25,300 nucleotides of DNA from positions 13,866 to 39,165 of the forward strand of contig DAQP01000045.1 of NCBI GenBank assembly GCA_002504435.1. Reading direction: 5' to 3'. The position numbers were made by a program, and so were the translations under genes. Under the pieces are notes generated by a model that saw nothing but the letters and a program-made list of their open reading frames with translations, was not told the origin of the DNA and ran no database searches. The DNA comes from Euryarchaeota archaeon UBA438. GTDB lineage: Archaea; Thermoplasmatota; Poseidoniia; Poseidoniales; Thalassarchaeaceae. Below, piece after piece: positions 7,860 to 15,521 of this stretch; within the stretch, counting starts at the first letter, position 1; each line of letters starts with the position of its first letter.

Positions 7860-7869
7860 GGACATGTCC
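7860..7869. promoter_or_regulatory. Perfect 10-bp palindrome GGACATGTCC, possible operator
   Basis: GGACATGTCC is self-complementary and lies 17 bases upstream of a TATA-like element and 39 bases before the surface-protein start. The location suits a regulator-binding site. A palindrome this short can also arise by chance. Confidence 0.3.
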
Positions 7870-7885
7870 GGTACGCCTACTTTGG

Positions 7886-7893
7886 TTTAATTA
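7886..7893 (+). promoter_or_regulatory. TATA-like box of the large surface-protein gene
   Basis: TTTAATTA resembles an archaeal TATA box. Its centre predicts transcription starting near 7912-7918, slightly past the first ATG (7908). If this is the real promoter, translation may begin at the next ATG, 7974, which would still leave a full signal peptide. Confidence 0.4.
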
Positions 7894-7907
7894 CCACTTG
7901 CCAAGGC

Positions 7908-10900
7908 ATGGTTCGAGCCACCGCAGACGCAAGCAATAGAATATCAGCCAAGAGAAATACCGACAAATCTCAGATGTCATTACTGATTACAGCAATACTG
8001 GTAACCTCTCTTTTTGCACCTTCTATGTCACTTGGCAGCGTCTCCCTCGAACCAGATCAAACCAGGCACAACACCGCTAACAACACCACTGACGAAGCGG
8101 CCACACAAGCACTACTCTCGAACCTAAACACCTCCAACCCGATAGAGGTAACTGGAATAATGGACGACCAGGGAAGAGTCCACCTAGTCTGGATTGAGAA
8201 TGGTTCATCCCCAATGCTACAGTACGCATTGATTTCCACCAATGGGATTGATACCGTTCTTATTGCTAACACCCTAGTCGGTCAGAGCAACTACACAGAG
8301 GTATCTAGCCCCTCGATGGTCCTCGACTCCGACAACAATGCACATATCGTTTGGGCGATTACTGATGTTGAGATACTGTACTCCATTCTTGATCCTTCAG
8401 AAGACGATCAAGACGGCTCCACAGGGGACGTTTACAATATGACACTCACTAGTGAATACATAATTGCAGATGGGACTGGTATCAGGAATGACCCAGACAT
8501 AGCAGTCGACTCGAATGATGCTATGCACATCGTCTGGGTCGACACCTATGACCCACAGGGACTCTACTTCGGAACCCCTCTGATCTACTACAAGATGGTC
8601 GCAATGAACTCCACCGGAGGGGTAGAGGTAGTGATCAACAACACACTCGTCACCCCCGCACTTGGGTACAAGGGCAACCCAGCAGTTTCCATAGGGGTCA
8701 ACAACACGGTAATCGTGGTATGGGAGGATACTCGTGGAAGTCTGATCGAGTACGTCGGCCTTCTAGACACATCTGGTTCGATGACCGCCGAGTGGGAGGA
8801 CATGTGCGCCGTCTTCTATGGAGGAAACCTGACCAGCGGAGAGTACTTCCAAGGCGTAAAGCCACTCCTTGAGTCGGCAAGCATCACAGTTCTAGAGACG
8901 CTTTATGCTCTGAGCGGTCAGATGGCTCATGCATCTAACCACAAAAACTGCGAGGATGGGTATTCTGCTGGTGGTAACGGGACCGCAGGCCCAAGAACAG
9001 ACTACCTCGGGCAAATCCCAACGGACAACTCCGGCGGAATAAGAGCACTCACCGAGGTCGTCTACAACGAATCCGCTCTCAGCATCCCCACAGACTGGGG
9101 ATACTACAGCGAGATGTGGGGACCTGGATCGACATGGGCCTGCACCTCATGGAGGGACTACTCATCAATGACTCCCGGGAACCCCCCCTCGTCCGCAGAC
9201 CATGCTTGGAACCCAAATGCGACCAAGCTGATCATCCCCGTCTCCGATGAAGGGCCATATGGTGGCTCTGGCAATGGATACCAGGCTCAGGAGGCCGATG
9301 ACAACCAGAGTATCAGAGAGGCACACGACGCCTGTGTAAATGCAGGGATTATCCCTATTCCCGTGGCTGGAACAACCTCATACGGCGCCAATACCATATG
9401 GGCCAATGACACTCACGTGCGTTCCCATATGATGGATCTAGCACAATGCAATGGTAACTTCACCGGACTCGCAGACAGGACCTGCGACGGATTGACCACG
9501 GCGACCAAGGACGCGGGAGGCGAGATGTTCCTCTACCCATCAGACAACATGGCCAACTTCGAGGGGGACTTCGAATCGGGATACCTAACCAATGGATGGG
9601 GCTCCTCGAGCTCCTCGGACATATGGTCGGTGGAAGCAGCCGACAACGGATTGGTATATTCCCAGGCCAATTTGTGTGACATAGGGGGGACCACAGGCAA
9701 CCCATCCTTCTACTCAGTCTCCTGCAACTACACACAGCCGGCTGGAGAGACGGTAGACCTCACTGTGAACGTGGACAACTGGGCTTCAGAGTTCAGCATG
9801 GACGTCATCCTTCCAGATGGCACAGTCGCCTCCTTCAACAGCAGTTCAGTGTACAACCAGTACAGCGGCGTCCTAGTGAGCTTCACTGGCGCTGGGAACT
9901 ACACGATCTTCCTGAACGACACCTATGGGGACGGGGGCACATCTGTATCAGCCGACTACACATACGTTTCAGCCACAAACCCATCTTCAACGCCAATATC
10001 TGGATCTTACTCCGCGCAATCAGGCGCAATAACGCATGGGGAGAACACAAATCTCGAGTTCACCGGAGTCCTAGCCAATGGAACTGTGAGCTTCTCCTAC
10101 AACGTATCATCCGAGGCGGGATACGACTTCCTCAAGTTCTACCTCGACGGCATTCAACTGGCTCAGTGGTCTGGAACTCAGAGTGGAAACTTCTCGACCC
10201 CGGTCTCCCTAGGTCAGCATACGCTGAAGTGGACCTATGCCAAGGATGGAAGCGTCAGTTCAGGAAACGACGCAGCATGGATAGACGACGTGATCATTCC
10301 GGTCGCGAACTACACGGACGAGGTAAATGCACTTGTACAATCCATCATAGCTTTGACAACGAGCAGTGGCTCCACAGAGACATACCTGTCCGTACTAGAT
10401 CCGTATTCCATGATTAGCAACCCAAGGAGCACTTGGAGCATGGGGGACCCAGGTCACAGCGTGGACTCAGATACTGGAGAATACGTTGAGGACACCGGTC
10501 CTTCTGTAGACTACGTATGGCAGGATGGCATTGGTTGGAGCACTATCGGACACTTGGTCATAGTGAACGACACACGCCTCACTAACGGCCATGGCTGGAG
10601 CGTTAGTCCCGAGGTTAACAGCGACAACGACGGTAACGTACACGTTGTGTGGGTTGATGGCCGCTCCGAGGAGCACAGCCGCACAGCCCCTTCACAATTG
10701 CACTACATGCAGCTGGACCTTTCTCGTGCCGGACCTTTCGATGGCGAGGCAGACGGACTTGACCTAAGTACAGTATCCGTAGTCACAGACTCACTTGTAC
10801 CGGGATCCGACATGACTTGGGGCGCCAACCCAAGAGTGGACTTCGACAATGACGGTTCAGTGCACGTGACATGGTTCGAGTCATCCCCAGACGCTGCTGA

Positions 10901-13073
10901 TGGAGAGGGAGTCGTAGAGCTCCGATGGACCAGGATTACAACGCCACAGCTCGATCAAAATGGCCAACTGCCACTTGGACAGAGCTTGGATGAAGCATAC
11001 GCAGTCATCAATACCAGGATTATCGCTCAGAGCACGACTAATCTGATGGGCGTGTTCGGGAGTGGAATCAGCTCTGGCTCACAGCCCATCGTGAACTTCG
11101 ACTGGCCAAACAGGGATATCGTTTGGACGACTCCCGACTGCGAGGAATCAGAGACAGTCACTGAGGATCAGTGGGACGTGTGCATGTGGTCAGAGAATGT
11201 CTACCAGATGGACCTAGTACTAGCCGAAAATCAAGGTGAAGAGGTTACGCTGAGCCCCGGCGAGTCGACATCCATAGACTTAGTTTTGAGAGGCCCAAGG
11301 GTCCCTGGAGGCAGTGACATTGTCATTGCTTCCTCTTCAGAGATCATGGCCAACTGGTTCTCTGACCTGGGCTTTTCTGGGAACTACCAGTCCACCACCA
11401 CTCTAGTTGAGGACGTCAACTCCGAGTTGGAACTATTCCTCAGGGCGCCCAGCCTTAGGGAGGCAAATCAGGACCAGTCGTTCGAAGTCACAGTTACCGT
11501 GTCTTCCTCTACAATGTCCCAAGCGACTACCAGCATCACAGTTCTCGTAAATCTAGTCAATGAGGGAGACTGGGATGATGACGACAACGACGGAATTCCC
11601 GACTCGGAAGACAGCTGCCAGTTCGGGGAAACCGACTGGACTTCCAACTTCGAGACCGATCACGATTCGGACGGATGCCGGGACTCTACGGAGGACCCAG
11701 ACGACGACAATGACGGATTCCTAGACTTTGAGGACAATTGCCCACTGGGCGTCCAGGGGGACTACCTTGATGCCGACAACGACGGCTGCGACGACACCTC
11801 CGAGGATCCCGACAACGATGGTGACGGGGTTGAGAACCACCTAGACTTGTGCCCCGATGGAGCTCAGTACTGGGGGGACTTCGCCGAGGATCACGATGGC
11901 GACGGATGTCGTGACGGAGACGAAGACGACAACGACGACAACGATCCTTTCGCTGACACCGAAGACGACTGCCCCAAGGGCGAAATTGGTTGGTCGGACA
12001 TGATATTCGACAACGATGGCGACGGATGCCACGATTTGAAAGAAGATAGGGACGACGACAACGACGGCGTACAAGATGGGGACGACCTGTGCCCTCAGGG
12101 TATGACAGTTTGGTTCTCAGAACCAACCGGTGATTTCGATGGCGACGGATGCCACGACGACGTCGAGGACGAGGACGACGACAACGACGGCGTACCCGAT
12201 GATGACGACATGTGCCTAATGGGCATGTCAAACTGGGAATCAACACTGATTACCGACTGGGATTTCGACGGTTGCCATGACGAGATGGAGGACGCAGACG
12301 ACGACAACGACGGGGTTCCAGACCACTCGGACCAATGTCAGAGAAGCATCCCAATAGGGCCCGGGATAGACCTAGACCTAGATGGATGCAACGACTCGAC
12401 AGAGGACATGGACTTGGACAACGACGGAATCAACACTCCCTCGGACAACTGCGAGGAGGACCGCACATCTGGTTGGGTTTCGACGACATGGAACGACGTA
12501 GATCAGGACGGGTGCGTGGATACGGATGACTGGGACGACGACAACGACGGCATCTCCGACGCTATCGACGAGTGCCCCGCCACTCAATTCCTGACAATCG
12601 ACATTGACAGGGACGGCTGCATGGACGACACCGAGGACGAGGACGACGACAACGACGGGGTCCCTGATTCAAGGGACCTCTGCCCGACTGGAGTGATGAA
12701 CTGGAAATCCGACAGATCCACTGACATCGATGGGGATGGATGCATGGACTCGACAGAGGACGATAGCGTCCCCAACGCACTCCTGAACACCATCACAGGA
12801 AGCGCATTCGCCACTCTGATGGCGGCCAGTGCCGGAATCCTTCTGGTTGCAGCAGCAGTAATGGCCAGGAGGAGCCGAATCACATCTCCACGTAGCTATT
12901 CTGATGGCACGTTGGAAGTCGAATCCACTATGTCCGAGGGAGATGATGTGGCAGTGCAGCAGACCGACAACAATGAGGAGGGAGTAAGGAAACTGTCTGA
13001 TATGGGATACTCCCCAGAGGTGGCCAAGGCCATACTGGATGCCGAGGAAGGAGCACGAAGGAGACGTAACTGA
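7908..13073 (+). CDS. Giant secreted, membrane-anchored surface protein: propeller-like repeats, VWA-like domain, ten thrombospondin-3-like repeats, C-terminal membrane anchor
   Basis: The 1721-residue product has a hydrophobic signal segment (about 23-42, MSLLITAILVTSLFAPS). Six motifs of the form D-x4-[VAM]-H-[LIV]-[VT]-W, with their Trp at 95, 149, 210, 272, 915 and 989, suggest a sialidase/BNR-like propeller. A VWA-like domain begins at DTSGSM (287-292, MIDAS pattern DxSxS), with LIIPVSDEGP near 440 as its later acidic loop. Beta-rich sequence resembling CUB or jelly-roll modules follows (about 555-800). After a beta-sandwich-like region (about 1105-1215) come ten Asp-rich repeats (1223-1619), a membrane segment (1632-1653) and a basic start to a cytoplasmic tail ending in a UBA-like motif. 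Many N-x-S/T sequons are present. It probably works in adhesion or polymer binding outside the cell; this is inference. No enzyme motif was recognised. The start could instead be ATG 7974. Confidence 0.88.
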   Translation: MVRATADASNRISAKRNTDKSQMSLLITAILVTSLFAPSMSLGSVSLEPDQTRHNTANNTTDEAATQALLSNLNTSNPIEVTGIMDDQGRVHLVWIENGSSPMLQYALISTNGIDTVLIANTLVGQSNYTEVSSPSMVLDSDNNAHIVWAITDVEILYSILDPSEDDQDGSTGDVYNMTLTSEYIIADGTGIRNDPDIAVDSNDAMHIVWVDTYDPQGLYFGTPLIYYKMVAMNSTGGVEVVINNTLVTPALGYKGNPAVSIGVNNTVIVVWEDTRGSLIEYVGLLDTSGSMTAEWEDMCAVFYGGNLTSGEYFQGVKPLLESASITVLETLYALSGQMAHASNHKNCEDGYSAGGNGTAGPRTDYLGQIPTDNSGGIRALTEVVYNESALSIPTDWGYYSEMWGPGSTWACTSWRDYSSMTPGNPPSSADHAWNPNATKLIIPVSDEGPYGGSGNGYQAQEADDNQSIREAHDACVNAGIIPIPVAGTTSYGANTIWANDTHVRSHMMDLAQCNGNFTGLADRTCDGLTTATKDAGGEMFLYPSDNMANFEGDFESGYLTNGWGSSSSSDIWSVEAADNGLVYSQANLCDIGGTTGNPSFYSVSCNYTQPAGETVDLTVNVDNWASEFSMDVILPDGTVASFNSSSVYNQYSGVLVSFTGAGNYTIFLNDTYGDGGTSVSADYTYVSATNPSSTPISGSYSAQSGAITHGENTNLEFTGVLANGTVSFSYNVSSEAGYDFLKFYLDGIQLAQWSGTQSGNFSTPVSLGQHTLKWTYAKDGSVSSGNDAAWIDDVIIPVANYTDEVNALVQSIIALTTSSGSTETYLSVLDPYSMISNPRSTWSMGDPGHSVDSDTGEYVEDTGPSVDYVWQDGIGWSTIGHLVIVNDTRLTNGHGWSVSPEVNSDNDGNVHVVWVDGRSEEHSRTAPSQLHYMQLDLSRAGPFDGEADGLDLSTVSVVTDSLVPGSDMTWGANPRVDFDNDGSVHVTWFESSPDAADGEGVVELRWTRITTPQLDQNGQLPLGQSLDEAYAVINTRIIAQSTTNLMGVFGSGISSGSQPIVNFDWPNRDIVWTTPDCEESETVTEDQWDVCMWSENVYQMDLVLAENQGEEVTLSPGESTSIDLVLRGPRVPGGSDIVIASSSEIMANWFSDLGFSGNYQSTTTLVEDVNSELELFLRAPSLREANQDQSFEVTVTVSSSTMSQATTSITVLVNLVNEGDWDDDDNDGIPDSEDSCQFGETDWTSNFETDHDSDGCRDSTEDPDDDNDGFLDFEDNCPLGVQGDYLDADNDGCDDTSEDPDNDGDGVENHLDLCPDGAQYWGDFAEDHDGDGCRDGDEDDNDDNDPFADTEDDCPKGEIGWSDMIFDNDGDGCHDLKEDRDDDNDGVQDGDDLCPQGMTVWFSEPTGDFDGDGCHDDVEDEDDDNDGVPDDDDMCLMGMSNWESTLITDWDFDGCHDEMEDADDDNDGVPDHSDQCQRSIPIGPGIDLDLDGCNDSTEDMDLDNDGINTPSDNCEEDRTSGWVSTTWNDVDQDGCVDTDDWDDDNDGISDAIDECPATQFLTIDIDRDGCMDDTEDEDDDNDGVPDSRDLCPTGVMNWKSDRSTDIDGDGCMDSTEDDSVPNALLNTITGSAFATLMAASAGILLVAAAVMARRSRITSPRSYSDGTLEVESTMSEGDDVAVQQTDNNEEGVRKLSDMGYSPEVAKAILDAEEGARRRRN
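11574..12764 (+). repeat. Ten tandem thrombospondin type 3-like calcium-binding repeats
   Basis: Each unit of about 36-41 residues has a D-D-D-N-D-G-[VI]-x-D core, a Cys about eight residues on, a spacer of aromatic/variable sequence, then D-x-D-x-D-G-C-x-D. That gives two Cys per unit and about 20 in all, suitable for disulfides and calcium loops. At DNA level the 17-mer GACGACGACAACGACGG recurs exactly at 12051, 12174, 12297, 12534 and 12642, and once with one mismatch at 11700. The spacings include two successive 123-base periods, suggesting recent unit duplication. Confidence 0.85.
12801..12866 (+). other. Transmembrane anchor segment of the surface protein
   Basis: Residues 1632-1653 (SAFATLMAASAGILLVAAAVMA) form a 22-residue hydrophobic stretch followed by RRSR, which fits a single-pass anchor with the following tail in the cytoplasm. 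Confidence 0.75.
12981..13052 (+). other. UBA-like motif in the cytoplasmic tail of the surface protein
   Basis: The last 30 residues contain GVRKLSDMGYSPEVAKAIL and onwards, resembling the MGF/Y-loop three-helix core of UBA domains (as in archaeal NAC). It is truncated relative to a 40-residue UBA and could be a simple amphipathic helix pair. Confidence 0.4.
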
Positions 13074-13096
13074 ATCTGGATTAGCAACTATGAAGC

Positions 13097-13106
13097 AATT
13101 TGATAA
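13097..13106 (+). promoter_or_regulatory. TATA-like element upstream of the HTH regulator
   Basis: AATTTGATAA is centred about 25 bases before the GTG/ATG starts at 13125/13128, the spacing expected for leaderless archaeal transcripts. The same gap contains GGGGTGAT (13122-13129), which could serve a downstream ATG at 13140 as a ribosome-binding site. Confidence 0.35.
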
Positions 13107-13127
13107 CCTCCACGATACACTGGGGTG

Positions 13128-13784
13128 ATGAGGATTTCCATGAGGGCGGTCAGAGTCGAGTGCGCGGCCCCCTCAATAATCCACGACTCCCGCGCTGCTA
13201 TTGCTATGAACAGCATAAGCTGGGACTACAGGGGCACCCTCGGTGTAGAGGGGGGCAATCTGCGAATAATGTGTGAGTGCATCACCGCTGATGGGGACTG
13301 TCCACAGGCAGGTTTCAGCATGCCAGGAGTGACAATTGTAGAGATACTAGAGGAATGGCAGACCGACTATCTGACACATCACTTGATCTCTCTCGAGTTC
13401 TCGAGGGACTTTATTGGAAGGTTCTTCGAGAATGGGGACCTCACAATCCTAGCGGGAACAAACCTGACGAGCAACGGCCTCGTGGTCCAAGTAGCCGGGA
13501 GGCAATCCTCTATGGTCTCCTTCTTGAGATCAATCAGGGAAGCAATACCAATCGAGAGAGTCACCAAGGCTAGGAATTCCGAGGGAATAGCCCAGAATGG
13601 CCCTACTCTACAACAGTACAGAATACTGAAGCTGGCATACAAGAGCGGCTGGTACGAAGTTCCGAAGAAGGTATCCATAAGGGGGCTTGCAAGCAAACTC
13701 GGACTCTCCAAATCAACAGTCGCCGAGCAGCTAATTAAGGCAGAGAGCGAGATAGTCGGAGACTTCCTAGGAAAGTCAAACTAG
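13128..13784 (+). CDS. Bat-type (HTH_10) transcriptional regulator
   Basis: The C-terminal third carries the bacterio-opsin-activator type HTH: LQQYRILKLAYKSGWYEVPKK followed by the recognition region SIRGLASKLGLSKSTVAEQLIKAE (about residues 162-208 of 218). This family is archaeal and binds DNA. The N-terminal 150 residues are a beta-rich domain with several Cys (IMCECITADGDC) that I do not recognise; a ligand- or metal-sensing role is possible. Translation may start at GTG 13125, ATG 13128 or ATG 13140; the last has GGGGTGAT ten bases upstream. It follows the giant surface gene on the same strand after about 50 bases, so it could regulate that gene, but no direct evidence shows this. Its stop overlaps that of the convergent nreA. 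Confidence 0.8.
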   Translation: MRISMRAVRVECAAPSIIHDSRAAIAMNSISWDYRGTLGVEGGNLRIMCECITADGDCPQAGFSMPGVTIVEILEEWQTDYLTHHLISLEFSRDFIGRFFENGDLTILAGTNLTSNGLVVQVAGRQSSMVSFLRSIREAIPIERVTKARNSEGIAQNGPTLQQYRILKLAYKSGWYEVPKKVSIRGLASKLGLSKSTVAEQLIKAESEIVGDFLGKSN

Positions 13785-15001
13785 AATGCATCCAACCTCA
13801 TCTGAATGCTCCTGTTCGCGAACCATGACTTCCTAAGCTCATTCGGCGAAGAAACCCTATCGGACATGAACCCAATCGCGGCCTCAAGGGAATCGAACTT
13901 CCTTCCTTTCCCCCGCAGGGCCTCCCTTACCGTCTCACGGATTAGCCACACCCCAACAGGGGCCCAGTATCCCGGGCCAATGTCCCTCCAGATCAGACAG
14001 GCACCAGACCTCCCAATCGACTCCAAGTATTCCAGTACCCCCAGCCTCGCCGAGTAATATGCCCCAGTAACCCTACTTGCATACTTCGTCCTAGGACTGC
14101 CCTCCTCCCAGTCTCCAAGAACCCTTCCGGTTTCTGACCACAGTGAACCGCCCGTCCAAGCCTCCATCATATGGAAGGCCCAGCTTCCAGGTGTGAGGAC
14201 AACGTGGAATCTATTGTCCAGATATTCTGCTTCGAAGACCAACACTTTGTCCAATGATGGAAGGAACCTTACTTTGTCCCACACCCTCTTCCCGAGGGTG
14301 TCGTCCGTTGCAGTAATCCCCCATCTGGTGGGAACAAGTTTCCTACCCTCCTCCCTCCCCAGCAGGCCTGAGGACAGCATCCTGGAAATCTGGGCCTCCC
14401 CAGTACCAGAATCTACGAGCTCCCCCATCGCCTCTGATGCTAGAACATCCACCTCCTCTGTAATTGAGGCTATCTTCCTCGAGATCTTCGCGTTTCCTGT
14501 CACCTCTGCTCTGACGACTTCCCCCGTGGGGCCCAAGGGGGTGCTCATGCTGTCAAAGGTGGGATTGCCACCCACGGCAACAGGTCTGGCGAAGTCAAGC
14601 TCAATTTCCACGCTAGAAGACGACTTGGCAACTAGTTGAGTGGCCTCAAGTACCAAATCTGGAGAAACAGCACTTGAAACATCCATCTTTCTCCCTCCTG
14701 TGATGAGACCGGCATGTCTTGCAGCCACTTCTTCCAACGGCCTCCCGAACAACTCGGCCGGATCCCCATTTGCCATTTTCGAAAACCCCTCATCCGGACT
14801 CAGTGAAGCAGTGAGGCCCGCCCTGACATCCGGATATCCATACCTCCCGACAAACATAGAGGGGGGACTAGGGCCCGACATCTCGACTACTTTCGAAGTC
14901 TCCGAGACAGGTAGCCTGCTTCTCACTTCGGAGAGGAGGGGGCAAGGATCTATTCCGCACAGTCCCTTGGTCCCTCTGCACTCTATGCACTCGGGGAACA
15001 T
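13781..15001 (-). CDS. nreA: DNA repair protein NreA
   Basis: NreA is an archaeal repair protein; in halophiles it acts with PCNA in resistance to DNA damage. From the internal ATG at 15001 the protein is 406 residues and opens with a zinc-binding CxxC-x6-C-x4-C cluster (C5, C8, C15, C20: CIECRGTKGLCGIDPC). Further family blocks are VGRYGYPDVRAGL, the RPVAVGG strand, WAFHMMEAW and YYSARLGVLEYLE. It ends in QMRLDAF, an exact QxxLxxF PCNA-interaction box at the extreme C-terminus, as expected for NreA. The frame stays open to an ATG at 15094, but that start adds 31 residues that do not look like the family and overlaps the opposite gene's start. Its 3' end overlaps the HTH regulator's stop. Confidence 0.9.
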   Translation of the reverse strand: MFPECIECRGTKGLCGIDPCPLLSEVRSRLPVSETSKVVEMSGPSPPSMFVGRYGYPDVRAGLTASLSPDEGFSKMANGDPAELFGRPLEEVAARHAGLITGGRKMDVSSAVSPDLVLEATQLVAKSSSSVEIELDFARPVAVGGNPTFDSMSTPLGPTGEVVRAEVTGNAKISRKIASITEEVDVLASEAMGELVDSGTGEAQISRMLSSGLLGREEGRKLVPTRWGITATDDTLGKRVWDKVRFLPSLDKVLVFEAEYLDNRFHVVLTPGSWAFHMMEAWTGGSLWSETGRVLGDWEEGSPRTKYASRVTGAYYSARLGVLEYLESIGRSGACLIWRDIGPGYWAPVGVWLIRETVREALRGKGRKFDSLEAAIGFMSDRVSSPNELRKSWFANRSIQMRLDAF

Positions 15002-15092
15002 CAACGTGCAATCAAATCGGACGCTCTTAGGGATAGCGTACGATGAACAGGGGTGGGACGAGATTGAAAGGGGGCCCTTTTGTCGCAGCCTC
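15002..15092. promoter_or_regulatory. Divergent spacer between nreA and the zinc-ribbon gene
   Basis: If nreA starts at 15001, this 91-base stretch holds both promoters. The alternative upstream nreA ATG (15094-15092) would overlap the ATG at 15093 by two bases within CATG. No clear TATA box stands out. Confidence 0.3.
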
Positions 15093-15521
15093 ATGGCGAA
15101 GATACCGGCAGTAATCCTCCAGCAGTTCGTTGGAATGGGGGACTATGAGAGAACTCTCGCGATAGACAGGGCATCCAGGGAACTCAACATGCCTGTATCT
15201 GAGATACTATCCGAGCTAGAAGATTTTCAGAACGGACCGACGAAGCCCCCCCAAGCCACAAATCAGCCAGTCTCCATTCCAGAGAGAAAATCGAAGTTCA
15301 AGACTACCGGGAATCAGGGAGAGGGCTCGCCAAATTTCCTTCAAGAAACTCACAAATACAGATTTACCTACGATCCAAGCCAAGCTGGAAAAAGGAGACA
15401 GGAAGGAGTCGAGCAGGCGATACTCTGTCCAAACTGCAATGCTGCTCTGGGAATACCTTCCACACGTCCCATCAGAGTTACATGCCCCTCTTGCATGATG
15501 GACTCAACTTTCGAAGCCTAG
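15093..15521 (+). CDS. Small zinc-ribbon protein of unknown function
   Basis: The 142-residue protein begins with a helical segment (MAKIPAVILQQFVGMGDYER, then about 25 more residues with a SELEDF end). A polar, Pro/Lys-rich linker follows, and it ends in a zinc ribbon with CPNC and CPSC knuckles (about 112-136). The frame is open well upstream of 15093, but the upstream part is antisense to nreA and begins without a convincing start, so I use ATG 15093; ATG 15135 is also possible. The layout suggests a nucleic-acid or protein-binding adaptor. I do not recognise the family. It is divergent from nreA, and its stop overlaps that of the convergent DUF373 gene by three bases. Confidence 0.7.
   Translation: MAKIPAVILQQFVGMGDYERTLAIDRASRELNMPVSEILSELEDFQNGPTKPPQATNQPVSIPERKSKFKTTGNQGEGSPNFLQETHKYRFTYDPSQAGKRRQEGVEQAILCPNCNAALGIPSTRPIRVTCPSCMMDSTFEA

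Noticed and set aside
11686..12246. A 186-residue Arg/His-rich reading frame on the minus strand within the repeat array
   Set aside because: It is the antisense shadow of the GAC/GAT-rich calcium-repeat coding sequence; its composition follows from the opposite strand's codon repeats.
11574..12764. CRISPR-like regularly spaced repeats
   Set aside because: The repeats lie in frame within a long coding sequence, their spacing varies (108, 123, 237 bases), and the spacers encode repeat protein; no cas genes are nearby.
14640..15092. N-terminal extension of the zinc-ribbon protein's open frame
   Set aside because: It is antisense to nreA, lacks a credible start, and its composition is unlike the downstream protein; the ATG at 15093 gives a compact domain.
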